In this document: one piece after another, positions 48,973 to 61,759 of the stretch | How positions within the stretch are numbered: the first letter of the stretch is position 1 | How the letters are laid out: every line of letters starts with the position of its first letter | NCBI GenBank assembly: GCA_947652115.1 | Contig: OX393567.1 | Span: forward strand, 14,604,308 to 14,668,307 | Reading direction: 5' to 3' | Length of the DNA stretch: 64,000 nucleotides | Origin: Blastomussa wellsi | Taxonomy: Eukaryota > Cnidaria > Anthozoa > Scleractinia > Plerogyridae | Position numbers and translations under genes: made by a program | The notes under the pieces: model-generated | The model's input: the letters and a program-made list of their open reading frames with translations, nothing else | Databases searched by the model: none | Told to the model about the DNA's origin: nothing

Positions 48973-49146
48973 CCACCCTCATGCGCCATTGGGACAGCGA
49001 GCATGGCAAAACCGTCAGGCAGCTCTCGGTTTGCCAGAACAACACCAAACATATAGTAGGAACTCTTCCTCTCAATATGTTTAGGAGAGAGCCACTGTTC
49101 CAGGCTCTTGATAGTTGGAACAAGCTCACTGCAGACTGGCAGGTAA
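48973..49146 (+). other. Unassigned open stretch ending in a splice donor
   Basis: One plus frame is open from 48971, includes VCQNNTKHIVGTLPLNMFRR, and ends DWQ before GTAAGA. Two minus frames are also open. No family recognised; could be a transposon exon or chance. Confidence 0.2.
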
Positions 49147-49229
49147 GATCACAAGAATGAATATTCTTCCAAATCAATTTTACATTGTGACAGCAATATG
49201 AAACCGAAGCCAACAGTGGTCAGGTTTTT

Positions 49230-49345
49230 TAACATTTTTTTTTTATTTTTTTAAGTACTAGTGAGCAGCACACAGCAACAGTTCTCGTTAACTTTTTTTA
49301 TTCTCTCTGACCGGTTTCGTCAGATAACACAGACTTCATCAGGTC
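49230..49345 (-). mobile_element. Penelope-type tail, minus strand
   Basis: Minus strand reads CTGATGAAGTCTG, then TCTGACGAAACCGGTC (49307-49342). Hammerhead-like core order is present but no stem I can be formed, so no ribozyme is called. Confidence 0.4.
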
Positions 49346-50898
49346 CATCAGGGGAACAAGATGGTTAAGGTGGTACAAATCACGTTCCAACAAAGGTGTG
49401 AACAGCGAGAAGCACCGCTACAGAACACTACGTGCAGGATATGACCTGCAAGACGCTGAGAATGTGCAATGTTTATTTTGGGGTCCTATGATGAGGTGCC
49501 TATGGATTCTAGTGACCATCGACTGAGAAAGTACGGTACTGTTAGAGACTGCCAGCGTCACGCAACGACAAATCAGGGCTCGGAATTTATCCTTTATACT
49601 GAGTAAATTTTGAACTTTTCTTTTCAAAAATACACTTCTTCTGGAAACTGTTATTGCTACTTCTGTAGTATCCCAGTGGATAGCATTTTCTGGGCGTTTC
49701 TCTTTTCACGATGCAGACCGATGCGGCTGACTGTTCGTGACTCTTCACGCTTCGCGAACCTTCGAGAAATTCGAGAAACTTCGTTGCACTCTTTAGTCAT
49801 GACTCGCACTTATAAACTCTTGGGCAATAACTTGAGTATTTCACTTCAAGTGATACGCACGTGTTGCCGCCAAAAGCGTGCGTGTGATAACTATCTTGAC
49901 ACCGAAACCTTTTCTTTGGTGTCTCCATTCATTGCGCAGTGACTCCTTTATTTTCTTTGAAATGGAAATTGAATGAAACCTTTCGTGTTCGTGAAGTGAA
50001 AAGGCATTTTAAAAAACACTTGGACACACCGCCGGTCATGGGTGACTGTCCAACAAAGATGGGGTCAGCATGCGGTGTCCCGCTATCCATTAACAACAGT
50101 GTCTTTTTAGCACCACGCTATCAAGCAAGGGCAATTAAGCTATAAATAACACAAATGTCCGCATCTATGCATTGTTTAGGAGTGTATAAATTGACTAAAT
50201 ACACCAACACAAAGACTCACTTCGATAAAGGTATTATTTTTCGTCGTTTTAAACACCACACGTGCAGGTGGTGATCCGTGACTTGCAGCATGTTACGGAG
50301 CGAGTAAAACCTGGCGGCTTTGCTTGCAATTTTCAGTTTAGCTCCGTTGCGTGACTAGCCAAAAGAAAGTCTGCGTATTAAATAGCCTGATTTTTCCCCG
50401 ACTACCAATTCCCTTTCATCATTCGTTTCAGATAACATTCCTCAATTATTATTATTATATTCCTCAGTCCGTGGTTACAGTCGACATCACTTGTGGCCAG
50501 TCCACATTCCTGACGTGAAGGACTCACCATTCGGGCATGTAAAACAAAGCACAAGATCAAAATCCATCTCAAGGCTCAAGGCAAGAGAAGGAGTTGTGAA
50601 TCCTTTGCAACAAGTTGTTGGACAGTCAGGTGTGGTTTTGCATTGACCTGGCATTTGTCAAGACCTGTGTTTTAACATAGGAAATGAATGTCAATGGATT
50701 TTCATGTTGGTGCCGCTAAAAGAGATAACGCCAATTGTTGTTGTTGTCTAATTACAAAGCCCAGGAAACGGAAGTTTTAGTCTCGATCGGTACTCAATGC
50801 CTTTATATAAAAACTGTCAATTACCCGCACCGTGTCAATCACCCATGCGAACCCGTAATATCCAATAAACTTTTGGGCAAATGGTTCACCGCCCACTG

Positions 50899-50915
50899 CC
50901 CCCCCCCCCCCCCCC
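50899..50915. repeat. Run of 17 C
   Basis: Pure C17 followed by ACCCC. Confidence 0.9.
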
Positions 50916-50967
50916 ACCCCTGCAAAAAATTGCCCGAAATCCATAATCAAACAGTACATTTATTTAC

Positions 50968-51862
50968 CAGTGAGGGATCCAGACCTTGAGCTGAGGGAGG
51001 GGAGACTTGTTATATGATATTTTTAGCAATGACTAGTCCGAAACCAAATTTAATCTTAAACGCTACATGTAACTTCAAATGACACACAATGCAGCGAAAT
51101 AAAAATCAACTCATTGATTGCCATTGCTCTCTTGTTGCTTCACACAAAGCCAGTTACACTTGCATAACTTGGCATCTAGACTCTTCTCTGAATATGCATG
51201 CAAGCCGATGTTGTCCAAAATATAGAAATCCCATTGTTGTATCTTTGTTGTATTTACATGAACGAAATAGCCAGATTAGCAGACAAGCATATAAGACCCA
51301 TTTAACAACAAATTAGGCATCGTCTGCCAGGTGCTCTCCTTGTACATCCCCGAGCCTTGTATTATAAACAAGTAAACGTAAGTTAAGTCCAGACGATTAC
51401 GATCGAAGGCTAGTAACTAGCCGCTCACTTATAAAATTCACACCCATCATTGATCTTGCTCGATTGCACACATGCGCACATGATTTATTGCGCTCCGTGA
51501 AAAGGGCTTTTCAGCAGCAACACGCAAAATTACGTCGTACAAAAATGATAACTATAAAAAATAAATAAATAATAATAAATAAGTAAAAATTCGGGATAAA
51601 AATATTTAATTACAATTGTATTCATTTAGCAAGATATGAGAGAAAAAATCCATTTATAATATTAATTTAAAAGATGCTTAAAAATTTGAAGCAATGTTCC
51701 AGCTTTAACTACATTTGGAAGAGCGATTTTAGCACCTCGGAAAGCAAATGATCAATGACCAGTGGAGAGAGCCGGTAGTATGGCAGATCGAGATTATAGT
51801 TGCTGGACCTAAGTAACCTATTACAAACCTGCACACCTCCCCCCCCCTAGATCCGCCCCTGA
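50968..51862. mobile_element. Possible hAT-type non-autonomous element
   Basis: Left CAGTGAGGGATCCAG and right CTAGATCCGCCCCTG are loosely inverted and resemble hAT ends. No matching 8-base duplication was found, so the borders are uncertain. Confidence 0.35.
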
Positions 51863-51869
51863 GTCCACT

Positions 51870-52930
51870 ATGACTAAGTGCGTTTTTGATCTTCTTAAAA
51901 AATTAGATGTTGCAAAGTCAGCTAGATTGGATGGTATAACAAGTAAATTATTAAAAGAAGCTGCTCATGTAATATCGCATTCTATATGCTTAATTTTCAA
52001 TGCTTCTAAAATGAGTGGTAGATAACACTGATGATCTCAACAGTTACAGACCGAAATCGGTTATTTCTGCTATTGCTAAGCTTTCCGAAAGAATCATCTA
52101 TGACCAACTATACGATTACCTTAAGACTAATTCCCTCTTATCAAATATTCAGTCTTTCCCTTTCATTCCCTGTATTCTACTCTTACTTCGCTGTTAGATG
52201 CTACTAATGAATGGTTCCTCAATATTGACAATGGTCTCCTAAACTCTGTTGTCTTCCTCGATTTAGCCAAGGCATTTGACACAGGTGACCACAGCACTTT
52301 TCTTGCTAAATTAGAGATGTATGGTATTTCTGCAATAGGACATCAATGGCTTAATTCCTATCTCTCCATTAATCTCAAGCAAAAGTGCTAGCCTACCTAA
52401 ATGCCTGCCTCTCAGAGTTCTCAGATATCCCTTGTGGTGTTCCTCAAGGGTCTATCCTCGGCCCTCGGTTATTTTTAATATCAATGATTTACCCAATTTC
52501 TCAGTCCAAAGAATGTTTGCAGATGATATTAATTTAACCATTTCTGGTAAAAATTATTTTAAGTTACAGAATGGTGCAAACCATGACCTGGAAAGTATGA
52601 TTAGACAGTGGCTCTTGGCAAACAAATTGAGTTTAAACACCACCAAAACAGAATTCCTAATTATCGGCTCTGATTACAATCTTGCCAACCTTGGCTTTTC
52701 TCCTGAGATTAGGCTAGGTGAAACTATTATAAAACGAGTCTATTCTGCTAAATCTCTTGATGTTTATATAAATGAACGTCTATCATGGTCCTCTCATATT
52801 AACCATAAGGGTCTCATCTGCAATCGGGGGCTTGAGACAATTACGGCAATTCGTTAATGATGATACTCTTATGACTATTTACAATTCCCTTATCCAGCCA
52901 CCTTTTGACTATTTTGATATGGTATATAAG
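51870..52930 (+). pseudogene. CR1-like LINE reverse transcriptase remnant
   Basis: In several frames: LDGITSKLLKEAA; LNSYRPKSVISAIAKLSERI; VVFLDLAKAFDT; CGVPQGSILGP; and RMFADDINLTISG with the catalytic F-A-D-D. Thumb-region sequence follows to about 52857. At least three frameshifts or stops break it, and the 5' endonuclease part is absent. Confidence 0.85.
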
Positions 52931-53706
52931 CCCATGTACCATAGCCTGTAAGCCAACCAGTACTCATGAATTGCAATATACCATGGCTCAGTTTTTAATC
53001 ATTTATTTTTATTAATTATATGGCCATGTCATGTTGGAACTACGTACTTTGATTGGCTAAAATTGATAATGGCCATGGTCAAGGCTTTCCCATCTAGACA
53101 GCAAAATGTCAGTGACTACGAACCAGCTACAAGCAAAATCATATACAAGAGCAAACAAGTTTAATCGAGTCTATTCATATAACATATAAATAGTTCCAGC
53201 CAATAAATGAGATTTCCTTACTGCAGGATATTCATAGTCCTGATCATAAACAGGCTTCCTCCCTCAAGGATGCAGGAATTAAATCATCACCTGGATGTAT
53301 CTAAAAAGACTAAAAAAGGTCTCCAAAACTAAAAACAAAAGATGTTAATCAAATTGAAATAGAATAATTCAAAACTAGCAAAGAGCAAACAACTAATGAT
53401 CAGCAAAATAAAGAAATTATAAATGTAAAAGATTATTTGTCAAACGAAATGATTACAACACCTTGGCATTAAATAAAACAAATAAATAAATAAATAACTA
53501 CTTCATTTAAGTGCCAATGCAGACTAATTGGGGACACTATACACTGTACTAGAAATTGTACTAAAATACAGAATACAAATTATACAGTTTGTTAAAAATT
53601 CTCTAAATATTGTTCAATCTTTAATTAGTATCACTATACTAGTATATCGCTTCACCTTTTCACTAGTTGTATTTCACTTACTACTGTTATCTATATATAA
53701 GTAATA

Positions 53707-54322
53707 CAGTAATACCCACGTATAAGAACCTGGGTTTTAAGAACCTGTTGGGCTAAAATTTTCATTTATGCCCCCTCCACGTAAGAACCTATTAAGGCTA
53801 AAATTTTAAGTTAGGTTCTTATCAGTGGGGTTGCTGTAAAAGTGTACAGGTAGAAACTGCTGAATTAAGATCATCATCTATTTAAAAGTAACTCGACATA
53901 ATTTTTTTCTTTTAGGCTTAAGTACCATGTTGTATGTCTATTGTGTTTGCCATTCAAATAATTCCCCAAGTATTTGCAGGTACTGTACTCTACTACAGTA
54001 CCAAAGATACCTTTCTGCCCATCTCAACTCTGTGAGAATCACAAAATATTAAATGTGAAATATCAAAGATTGTTATGTTTTGTTAAGAACAAATACTGTA
54101 CCTGCACTGAACTGCCTTAGGCCTTGCTCTGTGGTACAAATAAATGATTTATACTGTATTATGAGATGATATTTTATAATATATATATAGTACATTCATC
54201 TGAAAATATAAGAACCTATCTTAAGAACCTTGGTAGCCTAAATTTGCTTTAAGTACCATTTGTATAAGAACCCATTCAGGCTAAATTGAAAAATTCAGGT
54301 TCTTATACGCGGGCTATTACTG
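53707..54322. mobile_element. TA-flanked MITE, copy 2
   Basis: TA, CAGTAATACCCACGTATAAG ... CTTATACGCGGGCTATTACTG, TA. Inner words (AAGAACCT, GGCTAAA) are those of 16764-17227. Confidence 0.8.
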
Positions 54323-55059
54323 TAGTAGCTTGCCAAGAATAGCTATGCTAGCTGCGAGCTTCTAAAGCTTACAAAATGGATCATGTTTAATAAAATATTT
54401 TGTTGTTGTTGTTATGTGATATCTACAGTAACATATTTTTAAGTATGAAGTCAGATTAAACGTGTGATATAGAAATACTTAAAACTGTTAAATTGTATAT
54501 TGTCAGAAAAACGTGTGCGTGTGGTATTTTGAAGTGTGAAAGTCTGTATTGTCAGATAAACAATGTTTCTATTGGTCACAGTGATTGCAGCAGTTATTGT
54601 TGTTATTCAGATTGTCTGAAAGCTTTAGTTTTATGATTTTCTTGGTAAAGTTGGATAGGCTAGGCGAACCTCTCAGGTTTTTGCTTAATTTTGACCATTA
54701 AATAGTGGTGCAAGATATCTAGATGCATCTTAAAGCTTATTGAAAGAGTTAATGATAAAACTGAAAGTTGTTATTAATAGGTTTCCCTTAATGTATTTAC
54801 AATTTACTACGGTAAGATGGATTTTGATCATCTCATGAATCATTTTCTATGTGGTTAAGACGCGTATTATGGTTTGCCATATTTAAACTTTATTGTCCTT
54901 AACCTTCTACTATGTTCTAAGTAAGTGGTTGTATTATTTCAAAAGAAGGTATAAGTTATATGTATGTGTTAACTATCTTGACAAATGAGGATGACAGCTT
55001 ACATAGAGGGCTATATATTCAGGAGGACCATTTTCATTTAACTGAGCCCTGGTTTGTTT

Positions 55060-55275
55060 GAGGAGCAGGATGGTGCAGTGGTGAGAGTGCTCGCCTCCCA
55101 CCTGAATGTGGCCTGGGTTTGATTCCCAGGCCCGGCGTCATATGTGGTTTGAGTTGTTGATTCTCGCCCTTGTTCAGGGGGTTAATTTTTCTCCGGGTTC
55201 TCCGGTTTTCCTCCCTCCACAAAAACCAACATTTTTAAATTCCAATTAGATCTGGAAACAGTGGATGAAGAGCCA
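55060..55275 (+). mobile_element. tRNA-derived SINE
   Basis: Box A GGTGCAGTGGTGAGAGTGC, box B GGTTTGATTCC, then TTCTCCGGGTTCTCCGG and TTTTCCTCCCTCC, a tail seen in widespread SINEs. Confidence 0.7.
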
Positions 55276-55479
55276 GTCCATGAAAATGCCACTGCAAATT
55301 CCGATTTGCATCACTATGATCATTATTTTCAAACATGAATTCATTTTTAAATTAATTATAATTCACTCCTCAAGGTAGCTGAACCTGCATGTATAATACT
55401 TATTAAACAATAGCATGTAGTAATCACTGGATTATGTTCCCAAATAAAGAATGATCACTGTGGTACAATTAAGTACGAC

Positions 55480-56900
55480 CAAGGAACCGATATCATCCTA
55501 TTCAACAACAAGGATACCTTAGTGGATGGAATACCAATATATTTCTTAAGGAATAGTTTAGTAAGGGTATCTACACGATCCAAGAGCTCATGGACGAATG
55601 CGGTCAATTTCTAACGTATTTTAATCAAAATAGTGCTGTAAAACAGATTTCCTCCAGTTTTATCAAACATTAAGTGCAATCCCGGACCAATTAAAAGATA
55701 AAGCGCGAGTTTTGTATCAAAATACAATACTCAACTATAGAGAAAACTTGGCATGGATACAACTGAATCAAAATACCAACATTGACCTGGAAAAGTTTAG
55801 GGCAAGGGACTATTACCGCCTACTTCTTGAGGGGGTAGCACCAATCACCACACTGGCTCAACAATTAAGGTGGAGCTGCAGTAATCTATCAATGGGCACA
55901 CAAAACTGGACAGAGATCTTAGCTCATTTCCAAAACTGTGCAAGGACGATAAGCTGAAAGAATTTCAATTAAAAAATTATTCACAGGATTGTCACCGCTA
56001 ACAAAGAACTTTTCAGATATGGGATCCACTCAGATAGTGGCTGCCCAGATTGTGGTTAACCAGACTCCATAGACAAAGTATACCTTTATTAATTGCAATT
56101 TTACAAGAACCTTTGCCCAAAATGTCATTGATTGGTTTAACAGACACTAGAAATGGCTCCAACTTTCAACCGAACACAAAGGAAATGCTCTTTTCATCTT
56201 TAAAATACTCAAACAACCTGGTGCCAGAGAGAAAGTTTAATTTCACCCTCCTTTTCAGGACATATATCATGTACAGGGACGGCGGAGCAAGGTTCGTATT
56301 TACAAAACTTCCAAAATATTGCTGTAGCACAAAAAGTACCTGTCATTTTACACTATCCAGGTTGTCTTTTTTTAAGAAATACATCATGGAGAACGTTGAA
56401 AATACCATTTCCGAGCCTCTAGATTTCAAAATTTTCTGGGGGAGGATGCCCCCAGACCCCCCCTAGAAAGTTGTGCCACTGGCGGTCATTTTCAAGCCCC
56501 CCACTTTCAAATACGCTCCGCCGTCCCTGATCATGTATACACAAGCAAGCTTAACAACAGCTTTATACTTTGCTTGAATAATTTTACTAATAAACTTAAT
56601 TTCAAATATAAAGTGGACAAATTAACCTAATAACACTATATTTGAAATAATATATACATTGTGCTCCTCCTTCTCTTCTCTCCGTTCTTTCTTCATCTTA
56701 GGTATTGTTCAACTGTGTAAGATATTTTACCTTGTCAGTAAGCAAAGTAGGTATGCAATGTCTTTTTTTTTAAATAGTATTATTAGCGTTTTTTAGCACG
56801 CACTTAGTGTAAGTGTAACTGGATCATGTAAGCAGAAGTTGTTATAGCATATGTATTGTAATGCAAGAGGTCTCCTGAGAGAATAAATTTATTTAAAAAA
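55480..56900 (+). pseudogene. L1/Tx1-like LINE 3' portion, split by a hAT element
   Basis: Frames with shifts read GIYTIQELMDECGQFLTYFN; FRARDYYRLLLEGVAPI; KELFRYGIHSDSGCPDCG (zinc-knuckle region); FQPNTKEMLFSSLK; RKFNFTLLFRTYIMY. After the inserted element at 56274-56529 it resumes with VYTSKLNNSF and ends FKYKVDKLT stop near 56627. Upstream catalytic motifs are absent. Confidence 0.75.
56274..56529. mobile_element. hAT-type MITE with 8-bp target-site duplication
   Basis: Ends CAGGGACGGCGGAGC and GCTCCGCCGTCCCTG are inverted. ATCATGTA occurs on both sides (56266-56273 and 56530-56537), an exact 8-base duplication as made by hAT transposases. No transposase inside (256 bases). Confidence 0.9.
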
Positions 56901-59900
56901 ATCTCTTAAAAAGTATATATCAAACACAATGAACCATAAATTTACTAATTTTTTCAGGCTTCTCTATTCCAATTGCTGAAATTTGAAATTGACTGTGATC
57001 TATCATTTCTCACTTTCATCTTTTCAATTAAGAAAGCTGGATTCTCCAAATCACACCACTGGCGGATATAACACTTGTTCTGTCTAAGTATAATCCTGTT
57101 ACATGTCGAATACTACTATAGCTCCTAGTATGCATAATACATGCAATACGACACTACATGTACAGCCACCACCATGGAGTTCACAAACTGTAGACTGGCA
57201 TTGTAAAAGAGTAAGTGATTATTATTAATAACCAGAAAAACCTCATTTAAGGAAGGGAGATTTAGGTGAAGTACTGGTTATCCTCTTGTCCAGATAGTGG
57301 TGCTTAATCCGACAACAGTCAAAGATAAATTATCGTCCAAACGATAAGGCTGAATACCTTACATCGATCTCGCCCACAGTTCCTAATCTCTGGTTATTGC
57401 TAGAATGGTAAGTTTCTTATTGAATAAACCTGGGAGACCCAGAAAATCTCGGTGGAAATTAGCCAACCTGGTGGAAAGCTAGCCAACCCGTTTTTTTCCT
57501 GAAAGCCGTGTGAGTATATAAATTACACTGAGAAAAAACCATCAGCAAGGCAATTATAACTGAAAAGACTGACTATTTTGCAATTTACTCCAATTAAGTG
57601 GACGACAGTTGTATAGAGAAGCTATAAATTAACACGAACTTCTTATTCTGATTCCCGGTCACTAAACATCTTCACTTACCTGGCACGGATCTATTCACGG
57701 CAGATGCCTAGTGATGTGAAATGTCTAGTGGTTTGTGAGGCAGCGACTAGATCCAACTTCTTTGATGGTAACCTCACAGTCTCAGTGCCTGTCCAAAACC
57801 ATACCAGTCAACTAAATCCTAAGTCATCATGGGTAACTATGAAGGTATGAAGCCAACCAGAAACTAGTCGCTGGATATGTATAAACAGTCTGTTCTTGAT
57901 TGAATATGACTGAACAAGCCAAATATGACGTACCACAGGAGTGTTGTAGGTACTTAATGTTTGGATGAAATAATTATATAAGGACCTATATTTATGGGTA
58001 AAGTAAACCACTGCAGTCTACAACAGGCAAACTACTCACACTACTTATCTCAAACTCTGATGCTCATGTCTGAAGAAAGTCAAGGAATTGGTTCTGTAAA
58101 AGAGCTATATTTGGAAGGCTTTGTGGGCTATCGTTTCTGACTCGTTAAATTAATATGAATTCAGCTGCATGTTCAAGTGTATTACCTTGAACAATTCTGG
58201 AAAAATTCTGAAATTAGGTACGCGTGGGAGGGTTATGCAAACAATATTACTGCAAGGGTAAAAGTCTTACGCATCCCGAATAAAAAGTTAGAGTTCTATC
58301 AAGTCAGTGGAATCAAGGCTAACAGCAAAAGCTGTACTGGGATAAGACAGGTTGCCTGCTTTTTCACACCCTTAATTGTGACGGGTTTCTCCGCTTTTTA
58401 GATGACTTTACTTCGTATTACGAATTGCCGACAATAAACTGACAAAAGTGCTATAAATGTTATTAGAGGCAGTAGTAACAGGCCCTCAAAACACGTCTTC
58501 ACATCCTGAAAGACCAAGGACGGACAATTCCTGACGTTACAAAACGTTATGACCAATATGAAATACAGAATAAATTATAGACAATTTGGCAACACGCATT
58601 ACAAAATAACAACTGATATTAAAATTCCGATCACGTATTTCAATCAAATTTATAAGATGTTAGACATTTTTATTATTGGAGATTTCTGTGCTGAGTTTGT
58701 TTAATTTTTCCAATCCAATTCGTATTCTCTTCAATCCAATGCAAACACGTGATGCACTGTTTATAAAGTGCTTTCGAAAGTCCAACGGTAATCGTGCTTT
58801 TTAACATATATTACAGCTTTATAATCGAAAAGTTATTCAAGCCATTCATGCATAGAAACTGCCCTATAAGATTTCCATCTATCCCTTACTTATCGCATAC
58901 GGAAAAATAAAAATAAGCTTTGGCCGTTATTTCGAGTCTGATAATCACAGCATCTAGGCAACGGTGTTATCGATCAAACAATTTCCGAGTAAAAGCTTGA
59001 CGCAAATTTTAACTTATTTGCATGAGTGAGTTAAAAATAGGATAATGTGAGTTGGCAATGTTTATGTTATGTTTTACTGTAAAAATTTCATTTTAGAAGC
59101 TTAGCTTTCGGATCGCCCATATCCAGAGAAACGGATCTATATGTCTACAAATGGCCGAAATTGAACAAGCCAAGAAATGAACATGTGATGAACCACAGTG
59201 ACGAATGCCAAGAAATAAATGTGCTGATATGACCTGATATGAACAACAAAGAAAACTTCTTAACGTTAAAGGGCCCTAGTCAGCCTCCGCCATTTTCGAT
59301 GCCATCTAAATTATGGAATTATATGGTGAAGCGTAATTTTATTGCATTGCTGTTAGTTAAATTACTGGAAGTGTTTTAAATTACTTATAGAAAGTTTCTC
59401 AGTGATCTCTTTCGTTTCGACACGCTCCGCGTGAGATATAATTCTGAAACTTTCGCATGTAAACAATAACAAAGGTGTGGCTGACTAGGGCCCGTTAAGG
59501 TTGTACTTTATCACATAGTGTAAAACATTAAATTCACTGATAGATTTTCATGTTACGTATTTTGAAAAGTTTGAGACAACTTAGTGGCCTTCACCATCTC
59601 AATCATGACATGCATCAGCAATATATCAGCTCAGTTAAATTATTACCTAGTATCACTAATGTCCTATATTTGTGCCCTTTCGTACACTGTATTCGACATC
59701 ACCTTTTCCAACTGTCTCAGATTAGTCGAATCTATCATATTCAGGTAATTAGGAGGTCAGCAATGACAGCCAGCAATCGATAAATTATATCTCTATTTTA
59801 TTACCTTGCTATTAATCAAATCGGTCTGGCTCTAGATCTATCACCTATAACAACTGCTTCCACTGCAAACTGATGATTTATATGTATATTTGACACAGTA

Positions 59901-61759
59901 CGGCAGTTGAAATGTCGGAGTAGTACCCTGCAATTCACTTAGGTTCCCGGATTAGGTTACAAGACACAAAGTGGGACATGGCTAAGCATCGCGCTCAGTC
60001 ACAGGAAAGACAAACTTTGTATTGGTCTGATTTTCACAACCGTGAAAAAAGAGCGTCTTTTAAATTATAATTTATTTTATGGGAGTTATAGTAAGTTCAA
60101 TAGTTTTATCATTGGATAAAGACATCCGAACGCGATAGGCTAAAATTATCAGTTTATTTCAATTCAAACTCGGGTGTAGTGGGGTTGACGAACGTTTGAA
60201 TAATATGCCTACATTTCACCTGCTTATTGCAACGCAGGTTCTGAAGCTTACAAAAGCCGAAAAACTTGCACTGTTGGTGCGAAGTCGAATGGCATCTTTT
60301 ATTTATTGCTCTCGCTTAGCACGCTGATCGCTGTGTTCGAGTCATTAATATTTTAGTATAAACATAAAAACATATTAGATTGAAGCCACTATATCGCCAA
60401 GAGTTAAAATAAACGTCATTTCAATATGGTAAGATAAAAGAGTGGGAGTACACGTTTTATTTTAAAAGCGTATCATCAATTTAATAGACGCGTGGGCGAA
60501 AATGCATGCGTGGGTGTTCTACCGATTCGGTCGGCTAATTTTGCTTCAAAGACAATAAAATTTGGATGATCGATCGGAACTGAAGGTCACGCAATCAAAA
60601 GTTATGACTTCAAAATACACAATGCTCGTTGAAGACAATTTAAAGACACCTTGCTCTTCGCGGCAAATCGGAAAACCTTTCCACTCAAACTGTCACTGAC
60701 CTTTTCTTAGCAGTGGTGTTGCTATGGTTGTCAATCTACAAAGAAGCAAACGTTTTGTTTTGAGAATGATTGCACACGACATATTAAAACAACATCCCTA
60801 GACAAATTCACTTGCTTCTTCCATCGTCTGTTTCCCTTCTTATCTGAAAACCTCAGAGCAACAATGATTCTGCAAAGAGCGAAATTCTTACCTCTTAATG
60901 CAATACTCGCACTTTAAAATTTTCCGAAGAGCAATATGCTTATAGATGCTCAATATGTTCTGGTTTTAGAGACATTTTGGATGAAATAAATCGCTTTTAT
61001 TTTTACGGTTAAAACCTTTTCATGCTCTTCAAAAATAGCAAATAAAAAAAAACAGCAAGATGACACAGTTTCTTTTATTTATACTTTTCCTCATAAAGCG
61101 TTACATGTGGCTAAGCAGCATGTTCGTGTCGATGTTTCGCAACATCTAATTTCCGAGACGAAACGAGAGGCTCGCGAATGTTCTTTTTTGTAGTCGGAGG
61201 GCCGAAGATAGAAAGCGAATCTATTTCGGGAACCAATCGGGATTTCCGAAGGTAATCGGAAGGTTACACGACGTTCTCGAGAATTCGGCGTGACAAAACG
61301 ACTGCTGAAGCGTGTTGGTAATAATTCGAGGCTTTTCTTTCTTATCTATTGATTATCAACCTACTCTAAATGAATCGTTATTGTGTAATTGACACAGAAT
61401 TGTAGTTGTTTCAAACTAATAGTAACTATAAGGCTAATGCAGGCCGTATAACCTTTTCATTCGAGTTAAGATACGCACGGTTGATAAGATACTCTTGGTC
61501 GCTACAGCGTGACCGTTCTTCAGTTTAGCCTGAGGGAGAAGTGTTTAGAATAGAATAACGGTGCATTTCGAGCTTTGCATAAGAAACTCGGTCCAGCCAG
61601 ATTAGCGCGGAATCGGCACCTGACTCTTAAGCCGCAAGGATCCACGCAAACCCACGTCTAACAGCCACACTGACACGCAATCGGGAAGGCACGACACAAA
61701 TTCAGAGCAATTCACCTCAAATCGTTTAGTCTGGACTAACTAACAAAGAAGCGTTCCTT
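56901..61759. other. Intergenic flank upstream of the KLF gene
   Basis: No coding match found. The only clear element is at 59270-59494. The 5' UTR and promoter of the zinc-finger gene must lie near the right end, but I see no convincing TATA box or other defined element. Confidence 0.5.
59270..59494. mobile_element. TTAA-flanked MITE
   Basis: TTAA, AGGGCCCTAGTCAGCC ... GGCTGACTAGGGCCCG, TTAA. The TTAA borders are as in piggyBac-type elements; classification is tentative. Confidence 0.65.

Noticed and set aside
61260..61290. Heat-shock-element-like sequence TTCTCGAGAATTC upstream of the KLF gene
   Set aside because: Spacing of the TTC/GAA units does not fit a heat-shock element.
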